From Omnitrophica bacterium GWA2_52_8 (GTDB lineage Bacteria > Omnitrophota > Omnitrophia > Omnitrophales > Aquincolibacteriaceae): a DNA stretch of 5,373 bases. This document shows, one piece after another, positions 1 to 5,373 of this stretch. The position numbers and the translations under genes were made by a program. The notes beneath the pieces were generated by a model. That model had not been told where the DNA came from, ran no database searches, and saw only the letters and a program-made list of their open reading frames with translations. The stretch's first letter is position 1. Each line of letters opens with the position of its first letter. The DNA lies in contig MHFC01000089.1 in assembly GCA_001804025.1 (NCBI GenBank), positions 1 through 5,373 of the forward strand, in the 5' to 3' direction.

Positions 1-125
1 CAGAATCAAAAATGTAGTGATAACTTCGGGGGTCTCGTCGTCGTAACTTCAATGCCTACAACAAACTCACTTTTGAAACTGGCGAAGTTGGGTTAGAAAA
101 AATACCAAAAAATATAAATCATTCA
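1..125. other. A+T-rich non-coding leader before the nucleotidyltransferase gene
   Basis: This stretch is richer in A and T than the genes, especially from about 95 to 125. Plus-strand frame 1 is open from the edge to a TAG at 94-96 (31 codons) and could be the tail of an upstream gene, but an open run of that length is common by chance. Frame 2 stops at 44-46 and frame 3 stops almost at once. TAACTTC occurs at 21-27 and 44-50, and CGAAGTT at 83-89 could pair with 22-28. No convincing promoter is seen: TTGAAA at 73-78 has no -10 box at proper spacing, and TATAAA at 113-118 is too close to the start codon. There is no Shine-Dalgarno sequence just before the ATG at 126. Confidence 0.5.
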
Positions 126-1331
126 ATGAATTTAAGACCCATGAACGCACCTGAAATAAAATTAATCTTAACCTGCCTGAGATGGCTGGCGGCACGCAGG
201 CCTGCGCCGGAACTGAAATTGCTTGCGGAAGATCCAAAGCGCGTCAATTCGACGGACTGGAAAAGCTTGATTCAAATCGGCCGCCGGCATCATGTGCTTG
301 GATTTATCGCATTCGCACTTGATCAAAACGGGGCACTTAAATCTCTCCCCGCCGAATACCGCACCGCCATGGCCGAAGAGCTTTCGATGGCGGAATGGAA
401 AAATCGCGTCAAACTCGAGGAATTTAAAAAAGTCAGCGGGTTGCTACAAAAAGAAAACATTCCGGTCATTCCCCTGAAGGGAGTCGACCTGAGTCTCCGG
501 ATTTATTCGCAAATGCCGTTCCGTCAGATGTACGACGCGGACCTGCTCATCCGGCAAAGCGATCTTGCGGCTGCCTCAGATGTGCTTTTTGATGCAGGCT
601 TTTGCCTGAAACAAGCCGTGACTAAAAATCGATGGCATGATCTTTTTTATGGGGCACGCGATATCACGGAGAAAAACAATCACGGCCGCGTATCCTTTGA
701 AAAGGAAGGCCTGGACGTCGACCTTCACTGGAGTCCAAAATACCGCATCGGGGGACATGATATTGAAATCGACGTCAAATCGTTCTGGGAACTGTCCCAA
801 GCCCGCCCTGAATTGGGGCAAAATGTGAGAATTTTAACGGATCTTGATATCGCATGGCACCTCCTTCTGCATGCCGCTGAAATGTACGATCCCAAACTCA
901 TCCAGCTCCTCGATCTGGCGATTCTCTTTAACCGCTTGGCCGACCGGCAACTGACCGCCGCTTTTGAAGAGCACCTGTTAAATCTTGAAACTTCTGCAAA
1001 AATTAAAGTGAAAACGCTCGCCGATGATGTTCGTCAAATTCTGGGGGATGCCGATGCTGTTCCGGATGAGAATTTGGAAACAAATGGCCTGCTGAATTTT
1101 TTCCTCACACAGCGCCGTTCGCAGCGGTATTATCGCGAATGGACCCGGGGAAACGGCGCACACCACCGGCTAAAATCCCCGGCCGGGCGCTTCCTGTATC
1201 TGGCCGGTTACCTTTTCCCGAATCCTGATTACTACGGCCGTGCCGCGGGTTTCTCGATGTACCGGGCACATTGGAAGGATCTTTTCAAAAACATTGAGAT
1301 ATTCCTGTTATCCAAAATTAGGCGCCGCTAA
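126..1331 (+). CDS. Uncharacterised nucleotidyltransferase family protein (NTP_transf_5 type)
   Basis: This 401-residue protein looks like the NTP_transf_5 group of the polymerase-beta-like nucleotidyltransferase fold. What is seen: a helical N-terminal part (about 1-110); the motif IPLKG (115-119); FRQMYDADLLI (132-142), whose Asp137 and Asp139 form the expected metal-binding DxD pair; VDLHW (198-202), whose Asp199 probably supplies the third carboxylate; and a helical segment with LLLHAAE (246-252). The C-terminal part is basic and aromatic-rich and ends in KIRRR. There is no signal peptide or clear membrane helix, so it is probably cytoplasmic. The substrate is unknown. Family members occur beside HPr-kinase-like and PqqD-like genes in some lasso-peptide clusters and in exopolysaccharide or exosortase loci, but no such partner is visible here. 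The start is uncertain: neither ATG 126 nor ATG 141 has a good ribosome-binding site. The gene converges on gltX. Confidence 0.82.
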   Translation: MNLRPMNAPEIKLILTCLRWLAARRPAPELKLLAEDPKRVNSTDWKSLIQIGRRHHVLGFIAFALDQNGALKSLPAEYRTAMAEELSMAEWKNRVKLEEFKKVSGLLQKENIPVIPLKGVDLSLRIYSQMPFRQMYDADLLIRQSDLAAASDVLFDAGFCLKQAVTKNRWHDLFYGARDITEKNNHGRVSFEKEGLDVDLHWSPKYRIGGHDIEIDVKSFWELSQARPELGQNVRILTDLDIAWHLLLHAAEMYDPKLIQLLDLAILFNRLADRQLTAAFEEHLLNLETSAKIKVKTLADDVRQILGDADAVPDENLETNGLLNFFLTQRRSQRYYREWTRGNGAHHRLKSPAGRFLYLAGYLFPNPDYYGRAAGFSMYRAHWKDLFKNIEIFLLSKIRRR

Positions 1332-1332
1332 A

Positions 1333-1350
1333 ATTCTGGAATTACAGAAT
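1333..1350 (-). terminator. Weak hairpin between the convergent genes, possible gltX terminator
   Basis: ATTCTG (1333-1338) and CAGAAT (1345-1350) form a perfect six-pair inverted repeat with a six-base loop that contains the gltX stop codon. Read on the minus strand, the repeat is followed by four T residues, as in a weak intrinsic terminator. The stem is short and A+T-rich, and on the plus strand no T tract follows. Termination here is possible but not shown. Confidence 0.25.
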
Positions 1351-2628
1351 AAAGCGTTGAACACGGCTCAGACATGTTTCTTTGCCCATAACACTCATCA
1401 ATTCAAAAAGTCCCGGGCTTACGGAATGTCCCGTCAGGGCATAGCGCAGAGGGTGGATTAAAATTTTCGCTTCAATGCCGAGTTTTTCGCAGACGAGCCG
1501 CGTCATCTGCTCGATAGCTCCGACATCCTCGAAGGATTCGAGTTCGGCCGATTCCTTCAGCCACGCGTTAAGATAATCGCACATATTGACAGTTTCTAAA
1601 AATGCACGCTGCTGCGCGGGGTCATACTGAATCTGATTTTGGAAACAATAAGAAGCTTGCTCGGTAAGACCGGAAAAGGTTTTGATCCGGTTTCGGTAAA
1701 GCAAAACGAGTTTTTTCCAGGTTGCCTCCCGGAGGCCGCAACGGTCCGGATAAAAGTCTCCGATCCTGCGCAGGTAATCTTCCTCGGAAATATTTTTGAG
1801 GTATTGGCTGTTCAGCCACTCCAGTTTCTCGAGATTAAACCGGGCCCCCGATTTATTGACGCGCTTCAGGGAAAACTTTTCAATCAGCTGTGCCATGGAA
1901 AAAATCTCTTCATTCCCGCCGGCGACGCCCCATCCCAGCAAAGCCAGATAATTAAGCAGCGCTTCCTTCAAAAAGCCCTGTTTGCGAAAAGCTGCAAGCG
2001 CAACGGCCCCGTGCCGCTTTGAGAGCGGCGTGCCGTCATCACCGAGAATCAACGGCAAGTGGGCAAATTTCGGGGGCTTCCAGCCCATGGCTTCATATAA
2101 GCAGATTTGTTTCGGAGTATTGGAAATATGATCGTCTCCCCGGATCACATGCGTGATATCCATTTCATGATCATCCACGACACAGGCCCAGTGGTAGGTC
2201 GGATACCCGTCCGATTTAAGGATCACCAGATCATCCAATAAAGTCGTGTCAAATTCGACCTTGTCATGAATCAGGTCGAAAAAAGCGGCCTTTTGCTTCG
2301 GCATGCGGAACCGGACGGCCGTCCCCTGTCCGGTTTTATCATCGTAGGCCAGCCCCTTTTCCACCAGTTCTGCGGCATGCTTGCGATAAATATCAAGACG
2401 CTGGCTTTGCCGCCATATTTCGCCGTCGGATTCAAGCCCGAGCCAAGCCAGCGATTCCAGGATTTCATTTTCAAATTCCGGCGTCGAACGTTCCCGGTCG
2501 GTGTCCTCGATGCGGAGAATAAACCGGCCCTTTTGGTTGCGCGCGTAGAGAAAGTTGAAAAGGGCGGTTCGAATACCGCCGATATGAAGGTTTCCGGTTG
2601 GGGATGGCGCAAATCGAACGCAGACCAT
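1342..2628 (-). CDS. gltX: Glutamyl-tRNA synthetase, short form lacking the zinc-binding insertion
   Basis: This class I synthetase attaches glutamate to tRNA-Glu using ATP, in the cytoplasm. The Rossmann fold begins with RFAPSPTG (5-12) and the HIGH-type signature HIGG (15-18). It continues through LRIEDTDRERS (38-48), HVIRGDDHISNTPKQ (160-174) and the KMSKS-type loop PLSKRHG (201-207). The helical anticodon-binding half ends with the conserved HPLRYALTG (392-400). At 428 residues it is shorter than the usual 460-490. Most of the shortfall lies after GLAY (92-95), where the text runs straight to AVRFRMP (104-110). The Cys-rich zinc region found there in the E. coli enzyme is absent. Ser203 matches E. 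coli Ser239 of KLSKR, so about 36 residues are missing before that point. The ATG at 2628 has AGG five bases upstream. Whether it is discriminating, or also charges tRNA-Gln for GatCAB, cannot be read here. Confidence 0.97.
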   Translation of the reverse strand: MVCVRFAPSPTGNLHIGGIRTALFNFLYARNQKGRFILRIEDTDRERSTPEFENEILESLAWLGLESDGEIWRQSQRLDIYRKHAAELVEKGLAYDDKTGQGTAVRFRMPKQKAAFFDLIHDKVEFDTTLLDDLVILKSDGYPTYHWACVVDDHEMDITHVIRGDDHISNTPKQICLYEAMGWKPPKFAHLPLILGDDGTPLSKRHGAVALAAFRKQGFLKEALLNYLALLGWGVAGGNEEIFSMAQLIEKFSLKRVNKSGARFNLEKLEWLNSQYLKNISEEDYLRRIGDFYPDRCGLREATWKKLVLLYRNRIKTFSGLTEQASYCFQNQIQYDPAQQRAFLETVNMCDYLNAWLKESAELESFEDVGAIEQMTRLVCEKLGIEAKILIHPLRYALTGHSVSPGLFELMSVMGKETCLSRVQRFIL

Positions 2629-2730
2629 AAGGACCTGTTAATTTTCAGAACACAGCCGGTTGGACCGGAAGGCTTATATCAGACACCCTGCGGGGACCGA
2701 GTCTTTGGAAATTTTTCCTGTCGGAAATTG
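2629..2730. other. Intergenic gap between the receiver gene and gltX
   Basis: This 102-base gap is the longest in the minus-strand run, so gltX may have its own promoter or be processed separately. It holds two small hairpins: TTTCC/GGAAA (2714-2718 and 2723-2727), just past the receiver stop codon, and CCGGT/ACCGG (2656-2660 and 2664-2668), about 28 bases before gltX. Neither is followed by a T tract on the minus strand. TATAAG, read on the minus strand near 2675, resembles a -10 box but has no matching -35. No T-box leader features fit in this length. Confidence 0.45.
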
Positions 2731-3093
2731 CTACGGCTCTTTCGTTTCAATTTGCCGGATCAGGGTCCGCACACGGTTGAGATCGAGCGGTTTTTTAAAA
2801 ACGGCTGCGGCCCCTTGACTCAGGACCTCTTTTTCCTTATGCGCGGGAAGATAACCGGACATAATCACGATCGGCACGCTCCGGATCGCTTTTATCTTCC
2901 GGAAAACCTCGCCGCCCTCCATGCGCGGCATCAAAACATCGAGAAAAACAAGATCATAATTGCTTTCCTGGACTTTTTTGATCCCGCTTTCGCCGTCGAA
3001 AGCGATATCCACCTGATGGTTTTCTTCTTGAAGGATTTCGCGGAACTCTTCACAGATCAACTTTTCGTCATCAATAATCAGAATTTTAGCCAC
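2731..3093 (-). CDS. Stand-alone response-regulator receiver domain (CheY/Spo0F-like)
   Basis: This 120-residue protein is one complete receiver domain with no DNA-binding or enzymatic output domain. All signature residues are present: the acidic pocket Asp8-Asp9 (ILIIDDE), the phosphoacceptor Asp52 in FLDVLMP, Ser79 in VIMSGY (the Thr/Ser switch position), Phe99 at the aromatic switch position, and Lys101 in KKP. It should accept phosphate from a histidine kinase or phosphotransfer protein and act by protein contact in the cytoplasm. The partner is unknown and no kinase lies in the window. The start is GTG, supported by GGGAG (3100-3104) six bases upstream and by the MAKILIIDDE opening typical of the family. 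It begins 17 bases after the nadK stop, so it is very likely co-transcribed with nadK and dxs. Nothing ties it functionally to them. Confidence 0.93.
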   Translation of the reverse strand: MAKILIIDDEKLICEEFREILQEENHQVDIAFDGESGIKKVQESNYDLVFLDVLMPRMEGGEVFRKIKAIRSVPIVIMSGYLPAHKEKEVLSQGAAAVFKKPLDLNRVRTLIRQIETKEP

Positions 3094-3099
3094 TTTGCA

Positions 3100-3104
3100 C
3101 TCCC
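3100..3104 (-). promoter_or_regulatory. Ribosome-binding site of the receiver gene
   Basis: On the minus strand GGGAG lies six bases before a GTG codon. This supports GTG 3093 as the start; the reading frame has no ATG near the family's expected N terminus. Confidence 0.7.
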
Positions 3105-3110
3105 GTAGAA

Positions 3111-3944
3111 TCAGGTGGGAAATTTAAAATTTTCGCGCAGCGTCGCAATATAACTTCTCTTGGAGCTTTTAATCAGGTGCAGCGCCGCGGCGCTTTTAGA
3201 AATTTCGACACTATAGCTATCGTCGATTTCTATATTTTCTTGACCGTCGGCCGTAATCATGGCCTTATGCGACTCTTTGGTCGGCTGCAGATTGATCGTA
3301 ATCCGTTCCTCGGCATCAACCACAATGGAGCGGAGCGATGAACTGTGAGGACAAATCGGCGTGACAATAAGCGCACTGAGTTTTGGATGGACGATCGCCC
3401 CGCCCGCAGAAAGCGAGTAGGCGGTGGAACCCGTCGGAGTCGCCACGATGATGCCGTCTCCGGCAAATTGCGTGAGGACTTCATGCCCCACATAAACACT
3501 CAGGCGCAGCATGCGCGAAATCCCTTCGCGGTTCACGACAAGGTCATTGAGCGCCAAAAACTCCCTCACCACGCGCTTCCCTTTCAAAATACGTGCCTGC
3601 AGCATCAATCTCTCCTCGGCCTGAAATTTGCCGCTTAAGCACGTTTCGAGCTCGCCGTAGATTTCCTTTTCTTTGACTTCGGTCAAAAACCCGAGGCTTC
3701 CGAGATTGACCCCGAGGATGGGAATTTGCCGGTCCTTCAAACGCCGCACCAGGCCAAGCAAAGTGCCGTCGCCGCCAAGACAGACGATAAGGTCGGACCC
3801 TGTGAGCACCTCTTTGTCGGAATGTAAAAGCGTGTCCCGGACAAGAACCTTCCGCTTGACCAGCCATTTTTTAAGCTGTTTCAGGAGCGCGGCCGCATGC
3901 GGCTTTTTTTTGTTAACGACAATTCCGATTTTTTTGGAGCTCAT
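3111..3944 (-). CDS. nadK: NAD kinase
   Basis: This enzyme phosphorylates NAD to NADP, using ATP or polyphosphate, in the cytoplasm. The 277-residue protein (from ATG 3944) shows the family motifs in order: LGGDGTLL (56-63), with the catalytic Asp in GGDGT; GVNLGSLGFLTE (78-89); LNDLVV (132-137), the NE/ND motif that binds NAD; GDGIIVATPTGSTAYS (162-177); and a PICPHS motif further on. The frame is open further upstream to an ATG at 4004, but that adds 20 residues unlike the family and overlaps dxs. ATG 3944 gives the usual opening SKKIGIVVN and has AGGG five bases upstream, so it is preferred. It starts 7 bases after dxs. The first 14 codons contain runs of seven and eight A residues. NADPH is used by the second MEP enzyme, IspC, so pairing with dxs makes metabolic sense, although the order may simply be inherited. 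Confidence 0.96.
   Translation of the reverse strand: MSSKKIGIVVNKKKPHAAALLKQLKKWLVKRKVLVRDTLLHSDKEVLTGSDLIVCLGGDGTLLGLVRRLKDRQIPILGVNLGSLGFLTEVKEKEIYGELETCLSGKFQAEERLMLQARILKGKRVVREFLALNDLVVNREGISRMLRLSVYVGHEVLTQFAGDGIIVATPTGSTAYSLSAGGAIVHPKLSALIVTPICPHSSSLRSIVVDAEERITINLQPTKESHKAMITADGQENIEIDDSYSVEISKSAAALHLIKSSKRSYIATLRENFKFPT
3892..3911 (+). other. GC palindrome plus T8 inside nadK, terminator-like on the antisense strand
   Basis: GCCGCATGCGGC (3892-3903) is a perfect 12-base palindrome that can fold as a four-pair GC stem with a CATG loop. On the plus strand it is followed directly by eight T residues, like an intrinsic terminator for transcription antisense to nadK. The stem is short, and the sequence also encodes Lys-Lys-Lys-Pro-His-Ala-Ala in nadK, so coincidence is likely. 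Confidence 0.2.
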
Positions 3945-3949
3945 GGAAA

Positions 3950-3953
3950 CCCT
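3950..3953 (-). promoter_or_regulatory. nadK ribosome-binding site overlapping the dxs stop codon
   Basis: On the minus strand the dxs stop codon reads into TAGGG, so the AGGG used by nadK shares bases with the stop. Ribosomes finishing dxs would be placed at the nadK start, which suggests translational coupling. It also decides the nadK start in favour of ATG 3944. Confidence 0.65.
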
Positions 3954-5373
3954 AACTTTGATGTGCGGGGTAAAACGGCTGGCCGGCAGCCAGGCGTTCG
4001 GCAACGGTCTTGGCTATTTTTTCCGGCGAAAGCCCGAACTGGTCCAGGAGAAGTTCGCGCGTCCCGTGTTCGATAAAGTGGTCCGGGAGGGCAAAGCGGT
4101 GAACCGGCACAAAGGACCGGTTTTCTCTTTCAAAAAACTCGAGTACTTTCGACCCCATCCCTCCGGTAAAAACGTGCTCTTCAAGCGTAAAAATAGGCAT
4201 GTGCCGATTCGCGCAGTCCAAAAGGATCCCGCTGTCCAGCGGTTTGACAAAACGCATATGCACGACGCGCACATCAATCCCTTCTTTTTTCAATCGATCA
4301 GCCACGTCCAGAGACGTTTCCAGCATGGTGCCAAGAGCCAAAATTGCGGCGTCCGCACCCTCCCTGACAATTTCCCCTTCCCCGATCCTGAAAGAGCGGA
4401 AAGGTATGGCCTCCATTTTTTCCGTAACATTCCCACGGGGATACCGGAAAGCAAAGACATCCGGATAGGCCATGGCAAGCCGGAGCATGTGTTCGATTTC
4501 CGCTTCATTCACGGGAGCGGCGATGACCGTTCCGGGAATATGGCCGAGAAAGCTAATGTCAAAAACTCCGTTATGCGTAGCGCCGTCAGCGCCTACCAAA
4601 CCGGCCCTGTCCATCGCCAAAATCAGCGGCTGCCTTTGAAGCGCCACATCATGAATAATTTGATCGTGCGCCCGCTGAAGAAACGTCGAATAGATCGCAC
4701 ACACCGGCTTGAGCCCGCCTTTGGCCAGGGCCCCGGCAAAAGTCACCGCATGCTGTTCGGCAATTCCGACGTCGTAAAACCGGTCCGGAAATTCTTTTTG
4801 AAAATCAATCAATCCCGTTCCTGTCGGCATCGCGGCCGTGATCGCGACCACATCCTGACGCTCTCTTGCCACGCGGATCAGCGCGTCCACAAATGCTTTG
4901 GTGTAAGCCTTCCCCTGCTTTTTTTGCTCATTCGGACTTTTGATTTTTTCGCCGGTTTTGACATCAAACGGTACAACCCCGTGACCTTTTTCGGCGTCCT
5001 GTTCCGCGAAGGAACAGCCTTTTCCTTTTTGAGTGACAATGTGCAAGAGCGAACAATCATTAATCGCGAGAATTTTCTTGAGCGTCTTCACCAGCCCGAT
5101 CACATCATGGCCGTCCACAGGCCCGAAATACCGGAACCCCATCTCTTCAAATAAAATCCCGGGAATAAGCAGGTGCTTCATACCCTCCAGGCTGCTCGTT
5201 GCAAGACGCCGGAGTCTTGGAAATTTCGTCAGCTGGCGTTCTACTTCGGCCCGGACGCGGTTATAGAGGGGATTGGTGATGATTTGATTGAGGTATTTGC
5301 TGATCGCCCCGACATTTTTTGAGATCGACATCTCGTTGTCATTGAGCACGATCAACATGTTTTTTTTAAGGTG
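3952..5373 (-). CDS. dxs: 1-Deoxy-D-xylulose-5-phosphate synthase, N terminus off the window
   Basis: DXS condenses pyruvate and glyceraldehyde 3-phosphate, using thiamine diphosphate, in the first step of the MEP isoprenoid pathway. The visible 473 residues are the last three quarters of a roughly 640-residue enzyme. The frame is open to the edge, and the five residues before the ATG at 5358 continue the family alignment, so that ATG is internal. Numbering from the first visible codon: LNDNEMSIS (10-18) lies in the cofactor and metal region, and FGPVDGHD (83-90) follows. IAEQHAV (204-210) holds catalytic Glu206 (E. coli Glu370; codon 4756-4758). AIYSTFLQR (226-234) and DRAG (255-258) supply substrate-site Tyr228, Arg234 and Arg256. 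GADGATH (261-267) has Asp263 and His267, and RYPRGN (310-315) has the phosphate-binding Arg. The first ~165 residues, with the early His and GDG motif, are off the window. The C-terminal transketolase domain is complete and nothing looks broken. Confidence 0.97.
   Translation of the reverse strand, partial: HLKKNMLIVLNDNEMSISKNVGAISKYLNQIITNPLYNRVRAEVERQLTKFPRLRRLATSSLEGMKHLLIPGILFEEMGFRYFGPVDGHDVIGLVKTLKKILAINDCSLLHIVTQKGKGCSFAEQDAEKGHGVVPFDVKTGEKIKSPNEQKKQGKAYTKAFVDALIRVARERQDVVAITAAMPTGTGLIDFQKEFPDRFYDVGIAEQHAVTFAGALAKGGLKPVCAIYSTFLQRAHDQIIHDVALQRQPLILAMDRAGLVGADGATHNGVFDISFLGHIPGTVIAAPVNEAEIEHMLRLAMAYPDVFAFRYPRGNVTEKMEAIPFRSFRIGEGEIVREGADAAILALGTMLETSLDVADRLKKEGIDVRVVHMRFVKPLDSGILLDCANRHMPIFTLEEHVFTGGMGSKVLEFFERENRSFVPVHRFALPDHFIEHGTRELLLDQFGLSPEKIAKTVAERLAAGQPFYPAHQS

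Noticed and set aside
21..89. Repeated TAACTTC with a complementary CGAAGTT, suggesting a folding leader
   Set aside because: Seven-base matches in a 125-base stretch are expected by chance about half the time, and no extended stem or known riboswitch pattern is seen.
73..118. A promoter from TTGAAA (73-78) and TATAAA (113-118)
   Set aside because: The boxes are 34 bases apart and no other pair has proper spacing. TATAAA alone would put the transcript start almost on the start codon.
1639..2022. A 127-codon plus-strand open frame inside gltX
   Set aside because: It is a codon-aligned shadow of gltX, which has clear synthetase motifs on the other strand.
2656..2727. Small hairpins between the receiver gene and gltX as a terminator or T-box
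   Set aside because: Stems are only five pairs with no T tract on the minus strand, and the gap is too short for a T-box leader.
2266..3108. A 280-codon open frame on the plus strand opposite gltX and the receiver gene
   Set aside because: It is codon-aligned with both minus-strand genes and crosses their intergenic gap by chance. Its product shows no recognisable domain.
3945..4004. A nadK start at ATG 4004, adding 20 residues
   Set aside because: The added residues do not match NAD kinases and overlap the dxs C terminus, whereas ATG 3944 has a good ribosome-binding site and the usual N terminus.
3673..5154. A 493-codon open frame on the plus strand opposite dxs and nadK
   Set aside because: Opposite dxs it is exactly codon-aligned with that gene, so it stays open simply because dxs avoids TTA, CTA and TCA codons. 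Its translation is Arg-, His- and Phe-rich with no family resemblance, while dxs on the other strand is unmistakable.
5356..5358. The ATG at 5358 as the dxs start
   Set aside because: It would remove about a quarter of the enzyme, including the cofactor-binding GDG motif. The frame continues to the window edge with residues that fit the family.

Overview
The window is ordinary bacterial chromosome of moderate G+C. It carries five protein genes and no RNA gene, mobile element or CRISPR array. Four genes lie on the minus strand and read toward low coordinates: dxs (cut by the right edge), nadK, a stand-alone response-regulator receiver domain, and gltX. A fifth gene on the plus strand at the left end, an uncharacterised NTP_transf_5-type nucleotidyltransferase, converges on gltX with a 10-base gap.

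The minus-strand genes look co-transcribed. The nadK ribosome-binding site overlaps the dxs stop codon. The receiver gene starts 17 bases after nadK, with a good ribosome-binding site and a GTG start. A 102-base gap then separates it from gltX. dxs (first step of the MEP isoprenoid pathway) followed by nadK (NADP synthesis) resembles the widespread bacterial xseA-xseB-ispA-dxs-tlyA-nadK order with tlyA missing. The genes before dxs would lie off the right edge. GltX charges tRNA-Glu. The receiver domain has all its phosphotransfer residues but no output domain, and no kinase is visible.

The organism is a bacterium with the MEP pathway. A short GluRS without the zinc-binding insertion, a lone receiver among housekeeping genes and an NTP_transf_5 protein would fit an uncultured Gram-negative lineage such as Omnitrophota. 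That is a weak guess from general familiarity, not a sequence match.

No clearly new system is visible. The points most worth a second look are the GluRS lacking its zinc-binding region, the orphan receiver in the operon, and the nucleotidyltransferase whose partner genes would lie left of the window. The long plus-strand open frames opposite dxs, the receiver gene and gltX are codon-aligned shadows of those genes.
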